Source of the DNA: JAAYAY01 sp964429355
GTDB taxonomy: Bacteria; Planctomycetota; Planctomycetia; Pirellulales; Thermoguttaceae
Reading direction: 5' to 3'
NCBI GenBank assembly: GCA_964429355.1
Contig: CAYSCH010000011.1
Coordinates: 1 to 53,903, forward strand
DNA: 53,903 nucleotides
Below are positions 33,795 to 42,876 of this stretch, piece after piece. Both the position numbers and the translations under genes were made by a program. The first letter of the stretch is position 1, and every line of letters starts with the position of its first letter. The notes under the pieces were generated by a model. That model was not told the DNA's origin, ran no database searches, and saw only the letters and a list, made by a program, of their open reading frames with translations.

Positions 33795-35201
33795 TCACGA
33801 TCGGCGGATCACCAGGGCGAGGCCGGCGAGGACGACCCCGAGGGCGATGGCGCCAAATCCAATCGAGTAGGTCGTCATCCGCCGGCCGAAGAACGAACCA
33901 CCAGCCGGGACCGAAGAGCCCTGCGAGGCCGGGCCACTGAGCGATTGGGCCTGGTCCAATGCCGCAACCGTGGGAGGGAACACCGTCGGCCCGTCTTTCG
34001 CCTCGCCTGAAGCAGGTTCCAAACCGGAGGAAGCCGCGCCCGCTGCGACTTGGGCCGTGGGGCCAGGATCTTCTGCCGAGGAAGCCACCAAGGCCACTTC
34101 GGCGCCGGTTACCGGCTGGGGCTGCGTCTCTTCGCCACCGGCCGTCTCGGCGGAAGCGTTGGAGTTGCCGGCTTCCGTCATGCCCGGTTCGACTGGAAAC
34201 TCGCTGTAGCCCTGCGACCCGGAGGGGCCGTAGTCGAGCGAAGGATCGTTCTCGGCCATCTTGTTGGCCGTCTTCTCCCAGTCCCATTTCACGAGCAGAT
34301 CGGCGCCGGGGTTCTGCTCCTTGACCATGCAGGAGCAGGCGCCGGCCAGGAAGGCGACGACGTTGACAAGATTCTCGCTGGTGATGCCTTTGCCGATGTA
34401 GGGCTCCATGGCCCGGCCCCGGCCGTAGCCGGCAAAGATCATCGGCTGGTCGGCGTAGTCCTTCAGATCGTCCTCAATGGCCATGAGCATGCGAACGAAG
34501 AACTCCTCGGCCGGATCATTGCGGTCGACCTTGAGAACGGTAATACCCAGCTTCTTCGGGGCCGGAGAATCGACATCCGAGGCTGGTCGGTCACCATCAG
34601 CCTGACCGGGAAGTCCCATGGCGGGAAGCTCCTGTTCGACGGGTATCTCCCCCGCGTCGGCCAACTTGCACAGTCCGGCCAGGGCCTCTTCGGCCTTCTT
34701 GTTCTGCTCTTCGTCGGGACCGGTCAGGAGGATCATGACGGTCGCGTTCCCCTCTTCCAGAAATTGGCCCAGTTTCTGGCGAGCCGGGGAATCGACAAGC
34801 CTCTCGGCGGACTGGGCATCGAGCTGTCCCGAATAAATGTGGGCACGGAAGGGGGAGAAGACGAGGTAGGCGGGCTTCTTGCCGCCTTCGTAGGCCTTCC
34901 AAGCCTCGACCACGAATTCGGGGAGGGTTTCCATCTTCTTGGCATCCGCAACATCGATGGGTTCGAAACGCACGTTCGCCTGTGGCGGGAACTCTTCGGT
35001 GAGCTTCTGAAAGCCCTTCTGGACCGCCTGATCCGCCTCGGAAATCTCCCCCTCATAGAAGTAGAAAACGATATAAGGGGCCGTCTGCCAGTTGTACATG
35101 GCATAGCGGTAGACCGGCGTGTTGCAGGCAAGCACGGGCGTGCACAGCGCGGCAAGGACTACCAGGAACAAGAAAGCGGCTAGCAGGGGCTTGCTTGGCA
35201 T
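33795..35201 (-). CDS. Anchored exported protein of unknown function
   Basis: 468 residues. Signal peptide MPSKPLLAAFLFLVVLAALC with a possible lipobox ending in VLAC; then a thioredoxin-like or redox-like alpha/beta region (YNWQTAPYIVFYFYEGEISE, PAYLVFSPFRAHIYSG, PAPKKLGITVLKVDRNDP, FVRMLMAIEDDLKDYADQPM, IFAGYGRGRAMEPYIGKGIT), a low-complexity Gly/Ala/Pro/Glu stretch (~325-435), and a C-terminal membrane helix (SIGFGAIALGVVLAGLALVIRRS). Cysteines appear near CSC in FLAGACSCMVKEQN. I do not recognise the family. No Shine-Dalgarno is obvious before the ATG; converges with floA. Confidence 0.65.
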   Translation of the reverse strand: MPSKPLLAAFLFLVVLAALCTPVLACNTPVYRYAMYNWQTAPYIVFYFYEGEISEADQAVQKGFQKLTEEFPPQANVRFEPIDVADAKKMETLPEFVVEAWKAYEGGKKPAYLVFSPFRAHIYSGQLDAQSAERLVDSPARQKLGQFLEEGNATVMILLTGPDEEQNKKAEEALAGLCKLADAGEIPVEQELPAMGLPGQADGDRPASDVDSPAPKKLGITVLKVDRNDPAEEFFVRMLMAIEDDLKDYADQPMIFAGYGRGRAMEPYIGKGITSENLVNVVAFLAGACSCMVKEQNPGADLLVKWDWEKTANKMAENDPSLDYGPSGSQGYSEFPVEPGMTEAGNSNASAETAGGEETQPQPVTGAEVALVASSAEDPGPTAQVAAGAASSGLEPASGEAKDGPTVFPPTVAALDQAQSLSGPASQGSSVPAGGSFFGRRMTTYSIGFGAIALGVVLAGLALVIRRS

Positions 35202-35406
35202 GGGATGGCTCCGCAGAGGGAGGCAGGGAGAATCACGTTCGGGCAACACATCTCATTTATAGGGGTGGGGGTGGCCAAAGGCAATTCCTGCTCGAAGGTC
35301 GAGATCGGAAGCCCCTTGGCGAGCCAGGATCGTTGGCAACCCTAGGACAATGGCAAAGAAGATCGTCGAGGATTACGAAACCCATCCAGCCCTACGTACT
35401 GCCCGT

Positions 35407-36024
35407 TCACAGATTCATCGGGACCGCTCGTCTTCGCAATTCGTTGGCCAGTTGGCGGGCGCCGGTGAACTGAACGGCGTCCCAACCGGCAGCTCGGGCT
35501 CCTTCAACGTTTTCCAGAATATCGTCGGTGAAGAAGATCTCTTCGGGCGCAACGCCGGCTTGCCGGGCCGCCAGGTCGTAGATCTCTCTGTGGGGTTTGA
35601 GGAACCCGACCTCGTAGCTGGGGATGGAAACCTGGAAGCACTCACGGATGAAGGCAAATCGCTGCCGGCAATAGTCCCAATGCGACACACACGTGTTGGA
35701 CAGGATGCCCAAAGGGAAGCGGGTCTGGCAGAGGCCGGAAATGACGGGCAGGATACTCGCGTTGAGCTCGAAGAACTCGGTCGCCGCGCGGTGCAGCCTG
35801 GCCAGGTCGGGCTGGCAGCCGATCCGATCACAGAACCCTCGCTGATATTCCTCGATCGCGATTTCACCCAGTTCGAATCTCCTGTGGAGGTGGTCGTCGA
35901 ACAGGGCCGCGGTAACGCGGTCGATGTCGACGCCGGCCACGTCCGACACCTGCCGCATCATTTGATGCAAATCGAAGTTGACGAGGACTTTTCCGAGATC
36001 GAAGAAGATGAATCGAATCGCCAT
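35407..36024 (-). CDS. HAD-superfamily hydrolase
   Basis: 205-residue haloacid-dehalogenase-like hydrolase. Motif I is FIFFDLGKVLVNFDL, where the usual second Asp of DxDxT/DxG is replaced by Gly-Lys; motif II-like GILSNTCVSH; Lys in EVGFLKPHREIYDLA; motif IV-like IFFTDDILENVEGARAAG. These are the hallmarks of the subfamily with YihX-like enzymes (FDLGGVL). Substrate unknown. I start at the ATG at 36024, where the fold begins, rather than 49 codons upstream. Confidence 0.85.
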   Translation of the reverse strand: MAIRFIFFDLGKVLVNFDLHQMMRQVSDVAGVDIDRVTAALFDDHLHRRFELGEIAIEEYQRGFCDRIGCQPDLARLHRAATEFFELNASILPVISGLCQTRFPLGILSNTCVSHWDYCRQRFAFIRECFQVSIPSYEVGFLKPHREIYDLAARQAGVAPEEIFFTDDILENVEGARAAGWDAVQFTGARQLANELRRRAVPMNL

Positions 36025-36210
36025 GAAGGTTCCGTTTGGATTGGTGTGGCAGGGCGAGAACGGAATGATCGAGGATTGGCGGCAAGATCGTTGGGGCCGC
36101 GCAAGTGACAGCCGGATATTCCAAATTCCTCGAAAGAGACTGGGGGCGCGCTGTTGCTCGACCTCGGCCACTCAGTCGACCGACTGACTGCCCGCCTGGG
36201 CAATGAGGGG

Positions 36211-37521
36211 TCACCGACTGAGAACGTAGTCTCTACACATTGTGGCGATGCCTTCGCGATCCCGCAATTGGCGCGGGGGCACACCTTCGGCCAGGAGGTT
36301 GCCGGCGGCCTTCTCGAATTCGTGGTCGTAGTAGGCCACGACAATGGCTTCGACGGCAAAGCCCTGGCGGCGTAGGTTGCCAAGGGCGACGGCCGTCTCG
36401 GCGGAGGCCGAGGGGAGCATGGCCAGCACAGTGGCGTCGCGAGGGAGGCGGCTGGCGGTTTCGACGACGAGTTCGGCAAATCCGAGCCCGTCGGTCTGTT
36501 CCACGCGGGCGAGGGTTTCCAGAATGCGGATCAACTGTTCGGGACCGCGGCCCGTCCTGACCACCTGCGGCTGCAGCCGGTTGCTTGTTGCCAGCATTTC
36601 ACGCGAGTGGAAGGCCGCCCTGCGAGAGCGGGGGTCGGGATCCCAGCCCTCGCGGCGGATTCGGTCAGCCGCGTCGCGGCCGTTGGTGACAAGGCCCACT
36701 TGCTGGTTCATCTGGTAGAGGGCGTTGGCCAGCGATGCCGTTGCGGTAACGGCCAGTTCCGAACGATAGGGTTCGTGACTGGGATCGTAGGCGGTGGTGT
36801 TGAATTCCAGCAGGATCGTGGCGCCGGCGATGGACGAGGGTTCGTAGACCTTGCTGTGGAGTGTGCCCGTCCGGGCGGTGGCTCGCCAGTGGATGCGATT
36901 CAGCGGATCGCCGGCTTGATAGGCGCGGACGCCCGAGATGCGGGTTGGGTCTTCGAACAGGCGGTGCGTCATGCGGACTTCGCCGATCGGCCGGCGCGAA
37001 GCCACATCGTAGCCCTCCAACGGTACGACTTCCGGATAGACGAGCACGAAATTCGGATCGGCGGCCGAACGCCAGCGGCGATGGAGGCCAAAAAGGTCAC
37101 CGGTCTCCAGTACGAGGGGACCGACCTGGTAGTAACCGCGCTGGTTGAACTCCAGTTGATAGGGGAAGGTCTTCGTTCCCCCGTGGCGGAGCATGGAGAG
37201 TTGCAGCCGGCTGCCGTGGACCTTGATCTTGGGGGGGCGCTGGACGAGGGCTTGCCGTGGCAGGAGATCTTCCATGAGTACCCAGGCCACCGGGAGTTTG
37301 CCCTGGTTCTTGACCGACACGATGACCGCCACCATCTCGCCGACATTGCAGGAATCGCGGTTGCAGCGGCGCTCGCCCTCGAGGTGTTCGACCCACTGGC
37401 GCGTCATCAACCGGCTGACAAACATCGCCCCGAGCAAGGCATACATGGCGTAGGCCAAGAGGCCCAGGTTAAAGACCAGGGCGACCAGCAGGATCAGGAG
37501 TGTGGGAAAAAACCACTTCAC
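36211..37521 (-). CDS. DUF58 protein downstream of MoxR
   Basis: 436 residues. Two N-terminal helices (PTLLILLVALVFNLGLLAYA, MYALLGAMFVSRLMT) anchor it, then the DUF58 signature DPTRISGVRAYQAGDPLNRI followed by HWRATARTGTLHSKVYE, and a vWA-like fold. It overlaps the MoxR gene by ATGA (37518-37521), the standard moxR-DUF58 arrangement, thought to assemble or chaperone envelope complexes. The C-terminal half predicts no catalytic site. Confidence 0.93.
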   Translation of the reverse strand: MKWFFPTLLILLVALVFNLGLLAYAMYALLGAMFVSRLMTRQWVEHLEGERRCNRDSCNVGEMVAVIVSVKNQGKLPVAWVLMEDLLPRQALVQRPPKIKVHGSRLQLSMLRHGGTKTFPYQLEFNQRGYYQVGPLVLETGDLFGLHRRWRSAADPNFVLVYPEVVPLEGYDVASRRPIGEVRMTHRLFEDPTRISGVRAYQAGDPLNRIHWRATARTGTLHSKVYEPSSIAGATILLEFNTTAYDPSHEPYRSELAVTATASLANALYQMNQQVGLVTNGRDAADRIRREGWDPDPRSRRAAFHSREMLATSNRLQPQVVRTGRGPEQLIRILETLARVEQTDGLGFAELVVETASRLPRDATVLAMLPSASAETAVALGNLRRQGFAVEAIVVAYYDHEFEKAAGNLLAEGVPPRQLRDREGIATMCRDYVLSR

Positions 37522-38471
37522 GAGGCCTGACTTTTGAGGATGGGGACGGGCACGTTGGCGACGACCTCCGTGACGACGTCGGCTGGGGTGACCTTGCGGA
37601 GCCGGCTTTCCGGCTTGAGAATCAGGCGATGCATGAGTACCGGACCGGCGACCCGCTTGACGTCGTCGGGCTGGACGAAATTCCGACCGTAAATGGCGGC
37701 CATGGCTTGAGACGTGCGGAACAGGGCGATCGACGCCCGGGGGCTTCCGCCCAAGCTCAGGTCGTCGTGCGCTCGAGTGGCATGGACGATTTCGGTGATG
37801 TAGCGGCGGACCTTGTCGTCGATATGGACCTCGCGCACCGCTTTCTGACAGCCAACGATATCGTCCGCCGTCACCACCGGCTGAAGCTGGTCCAGGGGGT
37901 GGGAATGCTGGAGCATGCCGAGCATCTGCAGTTCCTCATCCATGGTCGGATAGCCGAGGCTGAAGCGGACCAGGAAGCGGTCCAGCTGCGCTTCGGGCAG
38001 GGGGAACGTGCCTTCGTGGTCGACCGGGTTCTGGGTGGCGATGACCAGGAAAGGGGGCTTCAACTGGTAGGTGGTGCCGTCGACCGTCACCCGGCCTTCG
38101 GCCATGGCCTCCAGGAGCGATGCCTGGGTTCGCGGGGTGGTGCGGTTGATTTCGTCGGCCAGCACGATCTGGGCGAAGATCGGGCCGGGACGGAATTCGA
38201 ATTCCGACTTCTTCTGGTTGAAGATCGAGGCCCCGGTCACATCGGTGGGGAGCAGGTCGGGCGTGCACTGAACGCGTTTGAATGTGCAGCCGACGCTGGC
38301 GGCCAGGGTCCTGGCCAGGATCGTTTTGGCCACGCCGGGCACATCTTCCAGAAGGATATGCCCTTCGCAGAACCAGGAAACCAGCGAGAGAATGATCTGC
38401 CGCCGCTTTCCCACGACCACCTTTTCGGCGTTGGCGATGACTCGCTTGGCCGTGTTCATTACGTCCGCCAT
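37518..38471 (-). CDS. moxR: MoxR-family AAA+ ATPase
   Basis: 317 residues. Walker A region EDVPGVAKTIL (Lys49), Walker B LADEINR (~104-110), sensor 1 VIATQNPVDHEGTFPLPEAQ, and the C-terminal MoxR lid. Start is the ATG at 38471 with GAGGCGG upstream; an in-frame ATG nine codons earlier has less support. It drives remodelling by the DUF58 partner encoded next. Confidence 0.95.
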   Translation of the reverse strand: MADVMNTAKRVIANAEKVVVGKRRQIILSLVSWFCEGHILLEDVPGVAKTILARTLAASVGCTFKRVQCTPDLLPTDVTGASIFNQKKSEFEFRPGPIFAQIVLADEINRTTPRTQASLLEAMAEGRVTVDGTTYQLKPPFLVIATQNPVDHEGTFPLPEAQLDRFLVRFSLGYPTMDEELQMLGMLQHSHPLDQLQPVVTADDIVGCQKAVREVHIDDKVRRYITEIVHATRAHDDLSLGGSPRASIALFRTSQAMAAIYGRNFVQPDDVKRVAGPVLMHRLILKPESRLRKVTPADVVTEVVANVPVPILKSQAS

Positions 38472-38917
38472 AGACCGCCTCGGAGAGTCCCGCAACAAGT
38501 CAACAAGATCTACCTGACCGGCATGGAAGCCGGATGGCGGGTCGAGAATAGCCCTACCGCACCCCCTTCACTTTAGGGGGGCGATACTGAGGTGTCAAAC
38601 ACTTTTTTGACGACCATGTTAGAGCCGCTAACAAACCACCGGCTGTGCACATCCATGCCCGTGGGAAACTCATACGTTTTGTGAGGGCTTCTTAGGCCAG
38701 TCTTCATCGATCGCTCCACAGGGCGGCAGGGCCGCCAGCGGGCACCGACCGAAGGTTGGTCGCGAGCTACCGCTCGGCTCGAATGGCCCGCTCCCGGAAA
38801 GTCGCGGATCTCTGTGAAAAACTTCACGATCTTTGAGGTTAGTAGTACAGAGATGGCTTCTGTCGGACTCAAGGAGTGCTGCCGGGCAGGTTTTCCAGCC
38901 CAAGCCGGCGTTTCCGG
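38472..38917. other. Intergenic region upstream of moxR, downstream of the omptin-like gene
   Basis: 446 bases without a convincing gene. It holds element copy 2 (38620-38690) and a GC-rich tract with GGCGGcaggGCCGCC near 38721 capable of a short hairpin. The moxR promoter should be in the first 150 bases. Confidence 0.45.
38620..38690 (+). repeat. TAGAGCC...CCATGCCCGTGGG intergenic element, copy 2
   Basis: TAGAGCCgCTAACAA..., then ATCCATGCCCGTGGG at 38651-38665, then CGTTTTGTGAG; same orientation as copy 1 at 32418-32490. Here AGCCG and CGGCT form a perfect 5-bp stem around the TAACAA. No plus-strand gene follows closely, so it is not simply a leader of a downstream gene. Confidence 0.55.
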
Positions 38918-39934
38918 TCAGAAACGGGCGCGAAGGAAGACGGTCAGGGAGGTCTGATAGGATCGTGCCATGACCCCATTATCCCAGGCAAAATCTATGT
39001 CGAGCGGTTCGTTGAGCAGTCGGTGCGTTCCGGTGGTGTGAATCTCCGTGTGGTCGGCCTGGAGCCCGGCGCTCACGCAGCGTGTGAGAAAGGCTTCGAC
39101 AATCAGGGCCACGTGCCATGCGGAACCGTAGGTTTGTTCCATGGTGAAGCGATCTCCTTCACGGATCAGGTGATGATCGACGTTGTAACCTGCCGTGGGC
39201 CCCCCATCGCCCTGGAGCGTGAACTCGATCGGTGTCGGCCCGGCAAATCGCCTTGTTCGAAGCTGGCCGCCGAAGTACCCCATGTAATACTGCTGATTGA
39301 AGGTGATGATATCAACGCCCTCAAGTTCCGGAATGGGGCCGATTTCCGGAACAAGGGAAGATAGGCTATAGGCGGTGATGTTGAGCCGTTGAAAACGGAA
39401 TCCGGCCGAGGGCCAGAGCTCGATCGGTAAACCGAAGAGGCGATTGGCCAACAGAAAATCCGTTCCCAACTCGAGCAACTGCCCTTCGTTCCAACGCTGC
39501 GACGAATGGGTGAGACTGTCAAGCCGAGTCGGATCGTTCTGTGGATCGTCGATGTTCCAGTCGAAGTCAGCCATCACTCCGTCGATCTGTTTCCGGATCG
39601 GCGCGAGCCACTCGAAATGCACTCGCCAATTCGGTTGCTCCAATCCAATCTGAAGGCCGTGCCAGGCCGAATCCAAGTCGAAGTCGAGCCGGCTCAAAGG
39701 GGCAAAGGCGCCGGCTGGGTCGTCTGGAGGGGTGCCAAATTGATACGAGGTACAACTGTCGAACATGGAGCGGACATGATAGTCGACGCTCCAGGCCGGG
39801 CCCGACGCGATCACCCGCGTCTCAAGCCAACGCGGATCCGCTCCGCCCGGCCGCTCCTCTGTCCCGGCGAGCGATACTCCAGTTGCCAGGATCGCGGTCA
39901 GGACCGGCAGCGTCCATTGCGAAAAGAACTTCAA
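38918..39934 (-). CDS. Omptin-like outer-membrane aspartyl protease
   Basis: 338 residues from a TTG with GGAGA 8 bases upstream; signal peptide LKFFSQWTLPVLTAILATGV then SLAG. The rest fits a ten-strand barrel of the omptin family. Catalytic pair one is D123-x-D125-W in VMADFDWN (OmpT D83/D85 in DxDW). Pair two is D253-x-H255 in YNVDHHLIR (OmpT D210-E-H212). The spacing between pairs is 128 against 125 in OmpT. A late strand, WHVALIVEAFLTRCVSAGLQ, and a terminal Phe (FLRARF) match an outer-membrane barrel end. The four residues and their spacing make the family likely; identity is low by eye. Start uncertain: the frame is open to 40114. Confidence 0.75.
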   Translation of the reverse strand: MKFFSQWTLPVLTAILATGVSLAGTEERPGGADPRWLETRVIASGPAWSVDYHVRSMFDSCTSYQFGTPPDDPAGAFAPLSRLDFDLDSAWHGLQIGLEQPNWRVHFEWLAPIRKQIDGVMADFDWNIDDPQNDPTRLDSLTHSSQRWNEGQLLELGTDFLLANRLFGLPIELWPSAGFRFQRLNITAYSLSSLVPEIGPIPELEGVDIITFNQQYYMGYFGGQLRTRRFAGPTPIEFTLQGDGGPTAGYNVDHHLIREGDRFTMEQTYGSAWHVALIVEAFLTRCVSAGLQADHTEIHTTGTHRLLNEPLDIDFAWDNGVMARSYQTSLTVFLRARF

Positions 39935-40439
39935 AGGCAGTCTCCGGGAAGAGCGGGGCGACCAGGACTCCCACGTTATCCGGAAAGTGGGACAGGTACC
40001 CTGTATCTTGTGCCACCCTTGGCCTCGGCACACAACATCCAGGAGCCAGTCTGTCTTTCCGAACCGCATCTCGCATCCATGGGACGAAAGGGCGCGCCCT
40101 TCGAATCGTTTCATTCAGTACATTTCGCCCATTTTCCCTCGTGACCGTGAATACGCTGGCCACCACCCTTTTCTCTTGCCTAATCGGAATGGTCGACTGG
40201 ACCGGAAAAGATCCCCTAGTGTTCAGCCGAGGAAAGAAGGGGAAAAGCAGAGCCGCAACTCCTTTCATTGCCTGTATTTCGGGCCGTAACCTTGCCTGGG
40301 CGTCGGGCGACCATCCCCTTTCCAGAGTCGTGCTGCTCGTGGTGGGTGGGAGGTTCTGCTTGCGGTTGGCGGGTACCATTCTCGAAAATTAGACGAAATC
40401 TGCGACGAAACTCGTCTTGGGTGCTGGAAGGAGTTGATC
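39935..40439. other. Intergenic region between omptin-like gene and the next gene
   Basis: 505 bases of divergent region. Open frames cross it but have no family-like sequence or start signals. GACGAaatctgcGACGAaacTCGTC near 40393-40415 could form a small hairpin. No RNA gene recognised. Confidence 0.4.
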
Positions 40440-41886
40440 ATGCCGCCAAGAGCCGAAGGGCCCTGCCCAATGGACATGCCCCCCAGCCCGCCAGACCCCA
40501 CTCGCCAGTGGGATCGGGCCTGGCCTCAGACGCGATGCGAGCTGGAGGCCTTTTCCGCCCTGGCCCTGGTCCTGGTCCCGGCCCTCGACCGGCAGGCGGG
40601 TTCTCCGCTTTCGAACTCTTTGCCTCGGCCTGCGCGGCGGAGGAACTCGCTTTTGCGGGCCAGGACGTGATCCACCTCGAGAACGAGATCCTTGTCCAGC
40701 CGACTGACGATGCCATCTGGGCCAAGATGCGCTGGCTGCCGATTACTTCCCTGGACGCGACCGGCAAGACGCGGTTTCACCAGCTCAGCCTGCCGGCCGA
40801 AGTGGGAAAGGGTTATTCGGTCAAGGATGAATCGTGGTACGATCCCAAGACCGGCCGATTCGCACGCCTGTTGACGACCGGCAAGACGCCGCTGTTCGCC
40901 AACGCCTGCGACGGAAAGGCCGTCTATTGGCTCGAATTGGGTGACGGTTCAGCGCCGAAGATCGTCCGGCAGGAAACATCCAAGGATTTCAAAGCGCCTG
41001 CGAGCCCCGCGGAGTATCTGGGCATTACGGCCGGGATCCGCACGTCGGTGGACGAGAAGAAGGAACAGCTCCTCTCCGAAGCCGGCGAGGTTACGCTCGA
41101 CGATGGCGGCAAGGCCCGTGTGCTCAAGGCTGCCTTCACCAAGCCCGAGGGAGATTCTCCCCAGATCGATGCCTATTATCTGTTCACCATCTGCAACAGC
41201 GACAAGACGATCGCGAAGATGGAGTTTTCGCCGGCGACAAGTCGCTTCTGGTAGTCAATCGCGTACGGCACGAATCCGTCAAAGAGCCGGGAGTGCCCTG
41301 GGATCTGGCGGGGGTCCAGCGGCGTGCCGAGAAGTCCGAGCCGAAACCGCCGATCAAGATCCTGCCCGACATGGTGCTGCAGGGCGTGACCATCGAGCAC
41401 ATGATCGAGAAGGCAGATTTCGAGACCTACGTATTCGCAAAAGATCCGTCCTGGGCGGGTCCGCGACAGATCATGGATATTCTGGACATTGTCAGCCCGC
41501 CCAAGCGGATGTTTGCCATCGCCCACAAGGCAGACGACGGCCGGCATGTGGTGATGATTCAAGCTCCGTCGTACAACAAGATGATCGGCCCCATGGCCGA
41601 GAAGATGGGCAAGGTTGTTTACACCTCGCCGAGCGGCATCAAGGTCCTGAGTTCGTCGCGCGACAAGTGGCTTGCCAACATCCTTCTGCAAAGTGCCCAA
41701 GCCTCGATCGGGCCGGCCACGTCGAAGGATCAGACCGGCTACCTGCTGCAGACCCCGTCGGGCACCTTTCCGGCCCTGGCGGTCAACGGCGCAATGACCG
41801 ACGAGGAACTGCACGCCCTGGTCGACAGCCTGGTTGCGACCAAGGAATTCGTCAAGCAGGGCGATGCCGAAGCCGGCAAACAGTGA
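40440..41886 (+). pseudogene. Frameshifted exported protein of unknown function
   Basis: An AAGGAG 6 bases before the ATG at 40440 opens frame 3, but protein-like sequence appears in frame 2 from about 40600 (AAEELAFAGQDVIHLENEIL, IWAKMRWLPITSLDATG) and ends at a TAG at 41252-41254 (ATSRFW). The same protein carries on in frame 1: AGDKSLLVVNRVRHESVKEP and then GVPWDLAGVQRR, IMDILDIVSPPKRMFAIAHK, LLQTPSGTFPALAVNGAMTD, ending at 41886. Adding one T to the TTTT at 41225-41228 restores MEFFAGDKSLLVV. The first 150 bases (Pro/Gly-rich) may hide a second shift and the signal peptide. Family not recognised. Confidence 0.65.
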
Positions 41887-42055
41887 GAATCGCAGAGTGG
41901 TGTGGCGGTACGAGCCCTTCCGCGGCGTTGTTCTGTATCCGATGTGCGTGATGCAGACGCGTCGCGGAGGGGCTCACTGCTGAATTATGGGCTCGATTCT
42001 ATCCTTCGTCGCTCGGGACTCCCTCGCGCTGCAATCGGAGCCATTGCGGAGACTT

Positions 42056-42283
42056 TCAGTAGTTCCGGTTGTGACACTTCGCAATTCGCTTAAGGTAAAG
42101 GCGCCGGAGTTCTTCATCCGACAGATCCGGAAATCGTTTCCGCAGTCCCGCAAGAAACAGCTCCCGCGAAACTCGCGACAACTCGAGTGCCTTGAGCAGC
42201 CGCTGCTCGGGGGTCATGCGGCGCAAGACCTCGAGATACGTCTGGTGGTTGGGACGCGGTTTGGGATCCATGCGGGCATTCAA
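42056..42283 (-). CDS. Small conserved helical protein
   Basis: 75 residues from a TTG with GGAGG 5 bases upstream. MTPEQRLLKALELSRVSREL, FLAGLRKRFPDLSDEELRRL, ending YLKRIAKCHNRNY. This reads like a known small family found beside small nucleotidyltransferase-like genes, but no such partner is next to it. Function not established; an orphan regulator or antitoxin-type protein is conceivable. Confidence 0.65.
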   Translation of the reverse strand: MNARMDPKPRPNHQTYLEVLRRMTPEQRLLKALELSRVSRELFLAGLRKRFPDLSDEELRRLYLKRIAKCHNRNY

Positions 42284-42378
42284 TGGCGCCTCCACCGAGC
42301 GGCGGGCGTCTCTCCAAGGGAAAGGTGATTTCTTCCACCTGAACGACTATCGACGGGACAAGATTGAACCACACGCTA

Positions 42379-42801
<423 letters not shown>

Positions 42802-42876
42802 GCGTTTCGCTCCTGGGGCGGGGTGGGCACGTTCCCGGCATTGTTTCAGAGGAGCGGAAGATTGACAAGCCTGCGG

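Noticed and set aside
41220..41254. Programmed -1 frameshift at 41225-41228
   Set aside because: GAG TTT TCG does not form a slippery X-XXY-YYZ heptamer in frame; a homopolymer indel is simpler.
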